A stretch of DNA of 64,000 bases from Prorocentrum cordatum (GCA_963575745.1 CAUYUJ010020538.1:122001-186000); one strand, 5' to 3'; counted from the first letter of the stretch, positions 20,646 to 32,220 are shown. Numbers and translations: made by a program. Notes: generated by a model not told the origin, from the letters alone.

Positions 20646-21234
20646 GATACATGCGAATGAGTGTGAGGAGAGGGGTGGGGGTCTTAGCAGATTTCCGGAA
20701 GCCATCAGAGTTTGGCATTCTGCCACACCTCAACGTGCCAGGGGGCTCTTTGGCGGATTATCCTACCTCCAGGCAGCTCATGTTGGCTGGAATGATGTAT
20801 GTAGGCGACTCCCTTTCAAGCCAGGGCTCTCGTCTGAGTGGCAGGCCTACGTGACGCTCATCTTTCCAGAGGGTACATCCCGTAGTGAAAAGGAGCGCTT
20901 TCATTGATTTGTGAGAAGGGGGACTTCGGTTGGCAGAGTAGGGTGGGCGGTGCCTATCGCCCAAGGCTTTCCCATTTCTTCTGACCCGTCAGCTCGACTT
21001 TCGCAACAGTGACACTAGTTGAGAGCAGGTCGCTTCAACATGTGCTTCTCTCCTTACCGCCGCGCAGTTTCCGCCCGAAAGTTTGCAACTCCATCGCGGA
21101 TGGAGACCGCCTGGTGCCGCGCACAGTTATTTTGAGTGTTTTGGTTGGGTCGTTTCCAGATTGTAGTTCTCGCAACAGCATCTCGCACATTCGTGTCATA
21201 ATTGCCCAGCAGCTACAGGCGTGGAGGGCGGCTC
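20646..21234. other. Intergenic, no gene seen
   Basis: Ordinary mixed sequence; only short frames. Confidence 0.5.
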
Positions 21235-21242
21235 CACTTAAG
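21235..21242. repeat. 8-bp target duplication of hAT-like MITE copy 1
   Basis: CACTTAAG here and at 21387-21394, directly next to the element ends. Confidence 0.85.
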
Positions 21243-21386
21243 CAGGGGTGGACCTAAACTGTGTTGTGGCGATTTCGTGGGCCGTTTTCGTTTTGATGTC
21301 GTTTTGCGTTAAAGGCAGATTGAAGACAAAACGAAGGAAAACGAAAACAAAACGAAAACGAATAACACCGTTCAGGTTCAGCCCTG
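21243..21386. mobile_element. hAT-like MITE, copy 1 (144 bp)
   Basis: A short non-coding element with terminal inverted repeats: it begins CAGGGGTGGACCTAAACTGT and ends in the complement of CAGGGCTGAACCTGAACGG. The interior is rich in CGTTTTCGTTTTG and its complement, so the whole element can fold on itself. The 8-bp duplication with CAGGG ends is the signature of hAT-superfamily non-autonomous elements. A second copy is at 45062-45209. Confidence 0.88.
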
Positions 21387-21394
21387 CACTTAAG
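21387..21394. repeat. 8-bp target duplication of hAT-like MITE copy 1, right side
   Basis: CACTTAAG, identical to 21235-21242. Confidence 0.85.
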
Positions 21395-21950
21395 AATGGG
21401 GCTCCTCAGCTTGAGAGAGCTTCAGGGCTGGCGACCAGAGGAGTAAACCTGTGCCGCGGGTGCCCAAAAGGACAGAGTTTATTTTTCAAGCGGGCGTCGC
21501 GTAGCGGGGACGGCGACAATTTGGGGGGACAGCGAGGGCTGCAGAAAAGGCGCCGTTCAGGGCCCCTAACGTGGCCCTCTAGGGCCCCAAAGGGGGCCTC
21601 TGGGGCCCGAAAAGTGACCTTTCCCCATCAAGCGACGACCTACTCTCACGGCGAGGCTCTTCCTGGACACGGTTGAGTTTTATCCCCCCCCCTTCGTCGC
21701 TTATTTTGTGCTTCTTTTCACCACGGTTCTCGCGCCCGAACGGCAGGCCCATCTCATCTTCCGAGGGGGCAGCTCACGCGGTTGACCAGGATAAGTGGCA
21801 GTGATTTGCGAGGATGGCCGCTAGGCTGCCCCTTTCTCCTCCTCCCCCTCCTTTTCCTCCTTGTAATTCGCAGACTCGACTCTTTCCCGCTTGCCTGGCG
21901 GTCCCCACGGCGACGGGGTGCGGGGCCATCTCTGGCGCAGCCGGGCCGAG
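21395..21950. other. Intergenic
   Basis: GC-rich sequence with a GGGGCC-rich patch at 21560-21620; no gene supported. Confidence 0.45.
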
Positions 21951-22100
21951 ATGGAGGAGGAGGAGGAGAAGGAGGAGGAGAGGGAGGGGGAGGATATTGA
22001 TGATGAGGAGGAGAAGGAGGGGGAGAAGGAGGAGGAGGAGGAGGAGCAGCAGCAGGAAGAGGATGAGGAGCAGGGGGAGGGGGAGGAGGAGGAGGAGGAT
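21951..22100. repeat. GGA polypurine tract
   Basis: Imperfect GGA/GAG repeats with GAT and CAG interruptions. Acidic or serine-rich frames across it are artefacts. Confidence 0.9.
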
Positions 22101-22479
22101 GTTTTTTTTGTTGTTGACTGTCTGGGAGGCATATTGCCTTGCAGCACCGATGATGCATATGGACTTGCTATGATCCCTCCTCCTCGCTAGAGCCTTCGGA
22201 TCTTTCCTACTCCTCCCCCCGAAGCTCCGCCCTCTTCCCCATTCACCTCACAGGACATCCAATTCTCTCAAGACCCACGACCGCTTCGTAAGCACTTCCC
22301 TAAACCTCAGGGAGCTCGGTGGGGGAGGGATTCAGGGAGGGCGGGAGGAGGGGGAGAAGGCCGAGGAGGATGATGCCTTGACGGGAAGCAGAGTGGCTGA
22401 TTGATTGGCTGGCTGGTTGATTGACTGACTGACAACTGAATCACCAAAGCCGTTCGATGGCAACTTCATTTCCGGGGGT

Positions 22480-22770
22480 GAGGATATTTAGTTGGAGGTT
22501 TTAGGCGAGGTGGTTGAGCATATTTCGTTGGCAGTTTTAAGGGCAGGGGGGTGAGGATGGTCAGCTGGCAGTTTTAGGCCGGGGGCGATTTCGCTGGCAG
22601 TTTCAAGCGAGGGGTGTAAGGATAGTTCGCTGGCAGTTTTAAGTGAGGGGGTGAGGATATTTCGCTGGCAGTTTGATTCGAGGGATGTGAGGATATTTCG
22701 ATGGCAGATTTAAGGCTGCGGGCTGAGGATGTTTCTCTGGCAGTTCCAGGCCAGTGGGTGAGAATATTCA
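22480..22770. repeat. 35-36-nt tandem repeats, block 1
   Basis: About eight imperfect units built on GAGGATATTTCGCTGGCAG followed by TTTTAAGCGAGGGGT. The same unit forms a second block at 23680-24050, about 0.9 kb away. Confidence 0.85.
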
Positions 22771-22979
22771 ATCGCTTCGCTCATTCCGCCGGCCCGTATT
22801 GGTGCACGGCTGTCGAGTGCTTGTGTGATCGTTGTCAATGGGGTTCTGCTGGGCAGTTTTTTTGTGTATGGATGGCTGGCTTTGGGTGATTTCGCAGGCG
22901 AGAACCATTCTTTGCCCGCCTGGACCTTCTGTTTCGGAAGGTGGCGGCTTGTGAATACGATCGCAGGGAACAAGACGAC

Positions 22980-23540
22980 ATTCTGCAGTTTCCTGTTTGC
23001 ATTCTTCGGGCCCCTTGTCGCTTGCTGGGGCCTCTTAGGAGCCTTTTGGGGCGTCCGGGAGGCCTCTTGGAGTGGAAGGCTCGGATTTTCGGTTCGTGGT
23101 CTCCTTCTTGGGCCTCTCTTGGAGCGCTCTTGGGGTCCTTTTGGACCGTTTTGGGCGCCTCTTGGGCTGTCGTGGGGCTCTCTTGGACGGTGGTGGGCCT
23201 CTTTTGGGGGTTCTTGGGCCGTGTAGGGGTGGTCTGGGAAGCTTCTGGGGCCGTCTTGGAGCGTCGGAAAGGCGAAAAGGCGAGGAAGCCAAAAACTTTT
23301 TGAAAAACCCAATGAAAATCAATTGGGTTGGCCTCGTGGGGCTCTCTTGGAAAGGGTCGGGGCTCTCTTGGGACGTATTCGAAGCTTCTTGGGCCGTCTT
23401 GAGGCCGTGTTGGGCGTCTTGGACCGATCGTTCGGTGATTCGGAACCTTCTTGGACCGTCTTGGAAGCCTGTTGGGGCCCCCTTGGCGCTCTCCGGGGAG
23501 CGTGGAAGGCCGCGCCCAGGAGGAAAACCATCTCTGACCT
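22980..23540 (+). repeat. Degenerate CTTGGG-type tandem repeats, block 2
   Basis: Many variants of CTCTTGGGGC, TTGGACCGT and CTTGGGCCGT. It lies between the two blocks of 35-nt repeats. Long Trp/Leu/Gly-rich frames here follow from the repeat. Confidence 0.65.
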
Positions 23541-23679
23541 GAGTTTGCCTGGAGTGTCCCGGGACCTTGCCCGGGTACTTTCTGGCCGGGGACCCCCAGG
23601 GGCCGCTCCGCGCGCGCGAAGTATAGAGTTATTGTTAACCAGTTACTGGAGATCTTAGCACGCCTCTGGCCCGTTGGGC

Positions 23680-24050
23680 TGGCGAATTTCGCTGGCAGTT
23701 TAAGCGAGGTGTGCGATGATATTTCGCTGGCAGCTTCAAGCGATTAGTGTGAGGATATTTCGCTGACAATTTCAAGCGAGAGGTGTGAGGATATTTCGCT
23801 GGCATGTTGAGCCAGGGGGTGAGGATAGTTCACTGAATGGTGTGAGCATATTTCGATGGCAGTGTTGAGCCAGGGGGTGAAGATATTTCGCTGGCAGTTT
23901 TAGGCCACGGGGTGAGGAAATTTCGCTAGCCATTGTAAGGGAGGGGTGTGAAGATATTTCGCACGTCGGGAGGTTGAGGATATTCCGCTGGCAGTTTTAG
24001 GCCAGGGTGTTGAGGATATTTCGATGGCAGGTTTTGGCCAGGAGGAGCGG
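23680..24050. repeat. 35-36-nt tandem repeats, block 2
   Basis: About ten imperfect copies of the unit in 22480-22770 (GAGGATATTTCGCTGGCAG). Both blocks have the same orientation, suggesting one array split by the CTTGGG-type block or a local duplication. Confidence 0.85.
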
Positions 24051-24600
24051 AGCGGTAGGGGGAGGAGGATACCGACGTCGTGAAGGGGGGTGGAGGGAAT
24101 TTGGTGGGGGGGAGGAGGAGAAGAGGAAGATGGGAAGGCGTCGGACGAGGAGGAGGAGCCGGAAGACGAGGGGGGAGTGAGAAAGGGAGGAGGCGGCGGA
24201 AGGATGGGCCGGAGGAATTGGACGACGGTGGGGGATGGGTGAGAGGGAGGACGGAGGACAAGGACGAAGAGGGGGTGGCGACAAGGAGGGGGTCGGATGG
24301 GCTCGACAGTAGTCGTGGTCGGTGCGCGCATCCACGCGCCACGCGATGCAGTGTTGGGTCTTGCCCTGCCTGGCCCAGCCGAAGGCTACGCATGCAGCGC
24401 GGTGCTGCGCCCGTGCACATGCTCGCCCCTTGGCGTGGAGTTGGCGGGGGGCCAAGGGGCGAGCTGTCCGGTGTTTGCGATGCACGCCGCATTGCGGTTG
24501 AAAGATGCGGCGGATTTCGAGCCGCTTTTGGCTGCGCGCAGAGGAGGAAGAGGACGAAGAGGCCCCCGCTTCCTTCTGGTCGTCTTGGTTACAGCATCCA
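24051..24600. other. Purine-rich intergenic DNA
   Basis: GGA/GGAG-rich to about 24300, then mixed GC-rich sequence. No gene supported. Confidence 0.45.
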
Positions 24601-24610
24601 TGACTTTCAG

Positions 24611-25023
24611 GGGCGCGCCCGACTTCCTCTCCCTCCGACCCCTCCCTGCCAAACGAGGTACAGATCCTGGAAAACGGCATTGCCCCCTCGAAGGGGCAGG
24701 GTACGGCCTACTGCAAGTCGCTCGTGAATGGCATGTGCAACCCGAACCCTGTCGTGGCGACCGCGAACGTGGACGGGAAGGACATCGCGCGTTGGTTTGT
24801 CTTTGATGTTGCGAGGATGGAGGCGGGGAGGCGGAGGCGGCGGAGGAGAACGAACAGTTACGAGACCTGCAGCCGTGTTTCCAGGGCCCAGCGTGTAGCG
24901 AGCCTTGAGCAAGCGCTGCAGGAAAGCCCGCACAGCGTGGTCGAGAAGGGGGGAATCAAGTTTTGCGCCGTATGTGGAGGGCGCCCAACCAAGGAATTGG
25001 GAACGCTGGATTGTCGTGTCTAG
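24611..25023 (+). CDS. Possible exon or fragment, function unknown
   Basis: After a CTTTCAG that could serve as a 3' splice site (24604-24610), one frame reads NEVQILENGIAPSKGQG, then AYCKSLVNGMCNPNPVV and TANVDGKDIARWFVFDVARM. This is balanced, protein-like sequence. It passes through an Arg-rich stretch to a region with a CxxC (KFCAVCGGRP) and a TAG at 25021-25023. The last part may be a cysteine knuckle of retroelement type, but I do not recognise the family. It could equally be a pseudogene fragment. Confidence 0.35.
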
Positions 25024-26505
25024 CAGTACCCAGGCAAACCCCCTCAATCCAAAGGAGTCATGCGATGTTTTGTGCTCGTGAACTCTGTGGGTGTCGTAAG
25101 TATGGGGCTTCTGGCGGAGCGGAGGTAAGCAACAGTTTGCAGAGTCTCTGCCTCCCCCACTGAGTGGGGTAAGAAGATGGTGCCTAAACTCGTAGACAGC
25201 CGCCTCCCCCCAGGTCAGAAGGCCTGGCCAGACTAGCTGGGCCAGGGGCATGCAGCAGGGGAACAGCTTTGCAGGCGCTCGTCGTCCCTCCGCTTCCTGT
25301 GCGGATCTTGCGGGCCAGAGTGCGCGCCAGGAGAATCCGGGGGTTGACAGACCTCCTGCCCTGACACGTCGATTAGCGAATGGGCCGGTTTCGGTTCGCG
25401 AGAGGGCGTCGCGCACGTCATTTTGGCGGGTCCAAGTCCGTCGGTTTCGGTCCCAGGCCGTTTTCACGAGGGGGAGGTTTACTAAAGGGAGGTTTGTCCA
25501 CCCCCGAAACAAGGTACTCGGACAGAGCACCTCGCTCCTGAGCTGCCCCTAAGTCCAGCAGCTCGTACGCTTTGCATCCGAGGCGGGAATTTATCCATAA
25601 CCACCGCCTGGGGGATCGACCCTCGCAGACCTCCGCAGGCGGTGGTTTACCAGGAGGAGGTGTACTAAAGGGATGTTTGTCCACCGCCGAGAGAACCATG
25701 ACGAGAGGGCGGAGGATTGGGCGGCGGCGGCGGCGGAGCCGGATCATGCAGAGGCGGGAGACGGCGGAGGAGGATGTGGAGGAAGGAGGAGGAGGAGGAA
25801 GGAGGAGCGGAGGTGAGGAGGCAACGGAGGCGGCGGCGGAGGACGAAGAGGAGGAGGGGGAGGTTTTGCAAAGCTCTTCTTGCAACCTTGGCGGGCCGAC
25901 CAGGGCCGTCGCCACGCCATCAGAAGGCGGCCGTGACGGCCCACGGATGCATCGGCGAGGAGGCATGGTCATCCGATTCCATCCACTCGACACCCCCTGG
26001 GAGTCCTTCACGCGTACAGCGTTCCGCCTCGGAGCCAGATTGCGGCGGGTGAGGAGCGCGCGGCAGGTTGGCAGGATGTATGGACGGCGGCCGCTGAGGG
26101 CGGTGAGGGGGCATTGCGGGGACACCAGCTGGAGGGCTGCCAGGAGGAGAACCCTCCTCGGCATGACCTCGTCCTTCCTCCGCGCCAAATCCCCTCGGAA
26201 ACAGTCGTGGGTGAAAACCACGCCCGTGTCCGCGGCCTCGCGGCCTTGGCCGCGACCCCGCGGATACAAGGCGTTTGTTCGCGGATGCCCCGCGCGGGGT
26301 GTATCCGTGCGACCGCATCCACGGGATTTGCGGCTCGGAGTCCAGGCCGCGAAGGCGATGATACGGATATGTTCACCGCTCGTGACAAACCACCCTCGCC
26401 TTGGAGCCTTCCCCTTTGGTTGGGCGGTGCAGGGAGCAGGATGAGGATGGGAGGAGGAGGGGGAGGAGAGGGATGAGGAGGAGGAGGAGGAGCAGGAGAA
26501 GGAAG
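25024..26505. other. Intergenic with short repeats and polypurine tract
   Basis: A 35-bp motif around TACTAAAGGGAGGTTTGTCC occurs at about 25480 and again near 25660. A perfect 12-bp inverted repeat (AACCACCGCCTG / CAGGCGGTGGTT) lies between 25600 and 25650. GGA-rich DNA covers 25690-25860 and 26440-26500. GC hairpins (for example TCGCGGCC / GGCCGCGA) occur near 26245. No gene supported. Confidence 0.5.
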
Positions 26506-26509
26506 CGGG

Positions 26510-26690
26510 GTTGGAATCTGGATGCAGGCCTTTGTCTTTAGTTCTGTTTTGTAAAAGAAGAAGGACATGATAACAAGACAACATAAGCAGATAGAGAGGG
26601 AACATAAGAAAAAGAGGGACAAGTATCACGATCAGGATGAGGATGAGGAGAACAAGGAGGAGGACAATGCATGGATGCCTCACTTTCTGT
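26510..26690 (-). repeat. Left inverted end of the 26.5-32.4 kb structure
   Basis: The complement of this stretch shares blocks, in the same order, with 32235-32410: GGC-TC-ATGCA-TGT-CCTC, CTCTCTATC, TACAA-AC, and TGCATCCAG. The spacing is also similar (about 155 against 165 bases). Confidence 0.6.
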
Positions 26691-28205
26691 TCGCTTCCTT
26701 ATGTAATGGGTACGGTTTGGTTTGATGTTGTGTAGGTTTCTGGGTGTTCCCTTGTGCATTAATTCACGTATTGTGTTTGCTGTGTGGCTTCTGTCTTCGT
26801 TGCCGATTGCATTCAATCAACTGGTGTTGTTTCTTGCTTAGATAGTCTTAGTTATTATTGTTGTATGGATTATCTTAGCGCTTCAGTGTTGCATGGGTTA
26901 TTGGATTGAACCCGTATGTGTTGGTCCTCTCGTTTTTTCCAGTTCGTATGCATTTTGCTTTTGCGGCGTGCCGTATGGACCTAACTGTTCATTGTTATAT
27001 TGATGTTCGTTTTGTTCCTTATTGTGTGGGTTATCGTCTTGGTTGTTGTTGGATTGACGTTCGTACTGCTTTATGTTGTATGTATTGTCACAGTGTCTTT
27101 GTAACCCAACACACCCAAACACTATTTTTACCGTTCACCAACTCATAGCCAACGACATCAACAACGCCCGGGAGGTCCAACAACAATTTACCGAGATGCC
27201 CGAAGCGTTTGAAACACTCAAATGCAAAACTAACGAACCGCCAGAGCAGATGCCAACGTTCGCGCACTCCTTCCTGTGCGCGCAAGCGTTGACATTTGTT
27301 TTGGCGGTTTGGATGTTTAGGGTGCCCCGCACCTTCATCAGGGATGGTGGCCAGACACTGCTGTTTATGTCTTATGTCGGTACCATTCAGGCGCTTGCAT
27401 CGTTCAAGGGCGTGGTTTTTTTCGTTTGTTTCTGTGTCGTCTGACATATATCAAGGGTTGTTGGTGTTGTCACCCTTCACCTCTGAGGTTGTTTTGGTGT
27501 CGGTGTTTTTTTAATGTTGTTTTTAGCGTTTCATGGGTTGTACAGATGTTGTTCTCTCGCACATGTCATGCGTTTCTTGGTGTTTGACAATGGTTTTGCG
27601 CATGCTTCAGCGTGGCCTTGGGTGTTGCTTGAGCGTTCGAGTTGTTGCCAATTGCTCGCTCGAATCGGTTAGTTGTTTTGTGGGCCTCTTAAATTCTTGT
27701 TGGTTGTACTCTATGTTTCTGAGAGTGGTCACGCGTTCCTTGTGGCTTTCGCAGCGCTAGCTGATTGATTGAAGTGGCGTTGTGTTGATGTATATCAACC
27801 GGGAGCTGTAAGAGCATCCATCGCGCAAGAACCACACCGACGACCTACACCTTCAGGAAACTGCACAACTAATTTACAGCAGGAAACGGCTGGACAATCC
27901 ATTCGGCAATGCTAATTAAGAGAAGCCCTGCAACAGGAACGCACCTCACCCATATTAGTGGGAAACAACAGCAATCAGCACATAAGTAATCAGTCATAGT
28001 ATGTCGACACCATGAAATCTTAAGATCGTTCATACAACAGGGAAGTCATGCGATATTCCATGTAAGAGTAAACGGGTACATACATGTATACGAAAAAGGG
28101 AATAAGCACACCAGGAAGCACTATGACAACACATTCGCATTAGGAAGCAATCCGGGAATCCATACCACAGGAACACACGACATCTGAACAACGGGAAACC
28201 AGCAT
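26691..28205. repeat. GT-rich arm switching to a CA-rich arm
   Basis: Bases 26700-27780 are strongly T/G-rich on the plus strand with recurring TTGTTG and GTGTTG words. At about 27785, at a small hairpin (GTTGATGTATATCAAC), the bias flips to A/C-rich until about 28205. No gene is convincing; the frames are built from degenerate repeats. Confidence 0.5.
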
Positions 28206-28394
28206 AGAGTCCATGCGGCGTGCTGGCTCATGCCAAGCACTGCCCCGCGACCCCCGCCCGCCCGCCCGCCCGCCCCTTGCGAGGTGGCCGCTCGGCGCTT
28301 GGCGTGGCCGCCGCGGGAGGGCCGCCCCCTTCGGGAGCGGCGGCGCGGCGCTCTCGGCGGCGGCGGCGGGGGCGGCTCGAGCCCGCGGCCGAGC

Positions 28395-28570
28395 TGATCG
28401 AGCTCTACAAGTGCGACTGGCTGCCAAGCTGCAGGCGCGACGAGATGACGCTGCTCGCGATGCGCGGGTGCTCGGCGGTCTGGGGGTCGTCTGGGTCGAA
28501 GCCAGTCTAGGCGGTGCTCGACCAGAAGTTGCATGACAAGGCGTTTGCGAATCTGGCGCAAGGTCGCTGG
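28395..28570 (+). pseudogene. Short coding-like fragment with internal TAG
   Basis: One frame reads AELIELYKCDWLPSCRRDEM, then TLLAMRGCSAVWGSS, meets TAG at 28508-28510, and continues in the same frame as VLDQKLHDKAFANLAQG. The composition is protein-like and GC3-rich. I do not recognise it. It leads into the 30-nt repeats. Confidence 0.3.
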
Positions 28571-28599
28571 CATTGGCGGCGGCGTGGGAGCGCGCCCAT

Positions 28600-29480
28600 C
28601 GCGCCGTCTTCGCACCGATCACCTCCCAGGGGCCGCGCGACGAGAAGCTGCCGGCCAAGGCGGCGCGCGACGAGGATCTGCCGGCCAAGGGCGCGCGCGA
28701 CGAGGAGCTGCCAGTCGAGGCGGCGCGCAGCGAGGAGTTGCCCCGCGGGGGGGGGGGGGGCGCGACGAGGAGCCGAGCGAGGCGACAGGCGGCGCGCGAC
28801 GAGACGCTGCACCGAGGCGTCGCAGGGCAAGGGGCAGCTCGAAAGGGGGCTGCATGGCAAGGAACTGCAGGTCGGGCCCGCGCCCGACGGGGAGCTGCCG
28901 GGCGAGGCGGCGTCGGGCAAGGGGCCGCGCATCACGGAGCTGCGCGACAAGGGCTGCCGGTCGAGGCGGCGGACGGCGAGGGGCCGCGCGACGTGGGGTC
29001 GCCATTCGAAGGCGCGCGCGACGAGGAGCTCCCAGTCGAGGCGGCGAACAGCGCGGAAGGGCTCCACGAGAAGCCGCGCGACCAGGGATTGCCGCTCGAG
29101 GCCGCGCGCGGCGCGGAGCTGCTGTGCGAGGCTGTTCGCGCCGAGTAGCAGCTCGACGAGGGGCTGCATTGCCCGGCGCCGCCGGTTAGGGCGGTGCGCG
29201 ACGCTGAGTTCAAAATCGAGTCGGCGCGGCCAGGAGTAGCCCGTCGCGGGGCCGCGCGGCGCGGAGCTGCCGGTCGAGGCGGCGCGCGCCGCGGGTCGCT
29301 TCGACGGGGAGTTGCGCGCCGAGGCGCAGCCGGCTGGCGCGGCGCACGACGGCGAGCTGCTTTTCGAGGCGGCGCGCGCCCAGGAGCCGCGCGGCGCGGG
29401 GCTCCAGGGGCCGCGCGGCGCGGCAGCGGCGGCGCGCGACAACGCGGAAGTCGCGCCGGCGCCGGGGTATGACATGAAGC
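28600..29480. repeat. GC-rich 30-nt degenerate tandem repeat
   Basis: Units of the type GCGCGCGACGAGGAGCTGCC plus about ten bases repeat and then decay. In one frame they give 10-residue repeats (ARDEELPVEA, ARDEDLPAKG). Because the period is a multiple of three, several frames stay open on both strands. It may derive from a repeat-rich protein gene but is not clearly one now. Confidence 0.6.
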
Positions 29481-29525
29481 TGCGCGGCCCCCGTCGGGTG
29501 GGCAGACCGAGCCGGGGCCGCCGAG

Positions 29526-29870
29526 GTGGCCGCCGCGCGCTCCGCCAGCGCGGCAGTCGAGGAAGAGGGCGCCCAGCTCATCCGACAGCTGCGGACCGGC
29601 TGCGAGCGGTTCGCGCGCGACTGGCGGGCCGTTGTCTCCTGCGGGGGCCGCCTTGCCCTCGGCGAAGCGACCCCCTCGACGAGGGTCGAGCTCCAAGCTG
29701 GCCGAGACGAGTGGTCAATCGTCGAGGGCGGGCCCAGCCAGCGCGCCCCGCGGCTGCTGGCGGAGCCCGTCGCTGGCGGGGTCGCCGCGCTGGCGGAGGC
29801 CGCCGCGCTGGGCGCCCTGGCCGCGGTGGCGCAGCAGGGCGCGACCTTGGCCTCCCACGCGGGCCGCTAG
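29526..29870 (+). CDS. Possible coding fragment, Ala/Leu-rich
   Basis: An open frame ends in TAG at 29868-29870. It contains a helical-looking region (EEEGAQLIRQLRTGCERFAR) and an alanine-rich tail (LAEAAALGALAAVAQQGATL). GC content is very high, so open frames are common here. No domain recognised. Confidence 0.25.
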   Translation: MAAARSASAAVEEEGAQLIRQLRTGCERFARDWRAVVSCGGRLALGEATPSTRVELQAGRDEWSIVEGGPSQRAPRLLAEPVAGGVAALAEAAALGALAAVAQQGATLASHAGR

Positions 29871-31330
29871 CAAGACGCCGAGGCCATGGTCGCTGACGGG
29901 GCGGGCTTGGCTCGCGCGGCCCTCGCCTTCCCCCCGCAATCGCCGCGCCCTGGGCTCGGCTCAGCGAGCTGGCGGCGCGAGCCCGACGGGCTCCATCTGC
30001 GGCGACAATTCGGCGCGGCTGCGGGGGCTCTCGCGCTGTCGCGGCCGCTTGGGCCGGCAGTTTCTGCCCGCTTCGCCCTCGCGCCACTGGCGGCGCTGCT
30101 CATTTTTGGCGCGGCGAGGGCCCGCCGCGTTCGGAGCGGTCTCGTTCGCTGACTTCGCATTCAAAATCTTACGCTGCGCTAGTCGTGCTCCTCGGGCATT
30201 CTACGCTCGTGGGCTCTCAGCGCTTCCTCGTCGCGTTGGAGCGATATTGGGTGCGTGCTGCGTGCTTATCTCGATGTGGATGGAATGTCTGGCGTCGCTG
30301 AAAGTGGGTTGGCGCTTTGGCCATGGCGCGCTCTAGTCGCGCGCCCGCCACGCCAATGTGGATTTGTTTGTGTTACGACCCAGTGGAGACAGGCGGTTGT
30401 GCGAGCATGCGATCTCGAGGATTCGTTTCGCGGTCGGCATTCCAGGGCACTCAGACTGTTGGGCGCGCCTTCTAGTCGAAGAGCTTTGGTGTTGCATCGG
30501 TGGTCTGCCAGGTGTCGCTGTCGTGGGCTGTGCAGTCGCTGCGGGGCCGATCGCGCTGGCGGCAGCTGCCCTGTCTGCTGCAGGCGCGGCGCGCGGCTTG
30601 CGCGGGCGGCCGGCGATGGTTGGGGTGGAGGACGGACACGCAATTGGAAGCACTCTGAGAAACCATGAAATTTGAATCGGCAAGAAGTTCACGTCATAAG
30701 TATGCGTTACAAAACTGCACCCATCAGGCAACGTTGAGATATCCAAGGCAGCAGGACACAAGCAGTGAACCATTGAAGCATGAGACACTAAGGGCATCAG
30801 TCCAATAGGAGAGAAACGTTTACATCCTAAAACAACCCGCCCCGGATAATACAAAAGGCCCCTGTTTTTTGGAGTTGATTTTGCCGGGCCAGATCAGAGT
30901 TGGTCGGGGGGAAGCGGCGGCGGGGCCGAATTGTATTATCGCCGGGGGAAGCGCGAATCGAAGTGGCGATCTTCTTTTGTTGAACAGCATCGCTGCCGCG
31001 AACGTCTAGCAAGGATTTGGGCGATTCGCCGTTTCGGCCATCCCGACGCAAGCGCGTTGCGGGGCCATGGGTTTTTTTCACCATATCTCCCAAGTCGCGA
31101 CCGCATCTAGCCGCCAGCCCCCCCGGGGAAAAACTGCCACGTACTAGGGGTTCCTATTTCCCCCGCGCTGCCAGAACTTCTGCTTCCGTCCATGAAATCG
31201 CTGTACCATACGAAGAGATCATCGCACATACGGGTTATGGGGGCAATGTAATCATGTCAGTATCCCAACCCTGCCACCGAATGTTACGACCCCCGCCTTG
31301 TCACCACCAGTGGCCTATGGCTAAGATTTC
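29871..31330. other. GC-rich DNA passing to mixed sequence
   Basis: No defensible gene. A CA-rich patch at 30660-30850 resembles the CA-rich arms at 27790-28205 and 31810-32210. Confidence 0.4.
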
Positions 31331-32220
31331 GTGGGCGCGCGAGAGTTGACACCTGCTTTGGCGCGTTGGCGTTTGGGGTTTGCGTGGCGCCCACATCCTG
31401 GATGGTGGCGCGGCACTTTGTGCATGTCGTATTCGAGTATGGTCGTTATTTGTCATGGGGCTGGCTGGTCTATTGCGTCGATGGTTTGGATCGTTTTGCG
31501 TGCGACTGGCACCTCTCATGCGTGTTTGGCAGTGTCGTTGGTTTTTGCTGGACCTCCGAGCGTCCTGGTTGAGCTATTGGTTCGTGTTCTGCTTGCGGCA
31601 TGTGTTTTTACATTCGACCGCTTAGTGTGCGCATTCGGTTCGCACGTGTTTCTGTTTCGGTTAGCGTTGGGTTGTTTTCCTTGGCGTTTTGATTGTTTTT
31701 GTTATGGTTGGGTGCGTGATTCAAGCGTTCGGGTGGGTGTTGGCTACATGCTCTATGTGATTCACGGTTCGTCTGTCGGGTTTCAGTCGGACGCGATCGT
31801 CATATTTTGCTTTACCACAGGGAACACCATCACATTCCATACATCAGTGGATCACAAGAGGGCACACACATCTGGAAATAATACGATAACCCGACAGCCA
31901 GGCACGAGTACCCCATTCAGCACGCAACCAAAACACAGTTCAAAACAAGTTGAAACGCAACCTAATCAATACATACGGATCCGTTGGGCACCCCGATAGA
32001 ACATGAAAGAAGTAGCGATATCCGACAGGTGGAAATATTAGGAATACCAGGGCAGCATGGCACAGCACGTGCATCAATCCAATTGGGCACCACACTATAA
32101 TCAACGTGCCAGGGAACAAACAGGGCATCAGCTTGCCAGGAAGCATTACTACCATCCATATTCTAGGACGCAACCAACGGATCGTTAGATAAGGTAGCGC
32201 GTCGATAATCAATGCAATTG
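31331..32220. repeat. Second GT-rich to CA-rich pair of arms
   Basis: Bases 31331-31800 are T/G-rich and 31810-32220 are A/C-rich on the plus strand, repeating the pattern seen at 26.7-28.2 kb. Minus-strand reading of the CA part uses the same words (for example CCNATTGG-TTGATG) as 30660-30850. Confidence 0.5.

Noticed and set aside
22480-24050. CRISPR-like regular repeats
   Set aside because: The 35-nt units are directly tandem without unique spacers, in a eukaryotic context, and no cas genes are present.
25418-26683. Minus-strand frame of about 420 codons
   Set aside because: Runs across GGA tracts and hairpin-rich DNA; Ser/Pro/Arg low complexity and no motif.
28121-28688. Two minus-strand frames opposite the GC-rich core
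   Set aside because: They are the complements of a better plus-strand coding-like segment and are Arg/Ala/Pro-rich.
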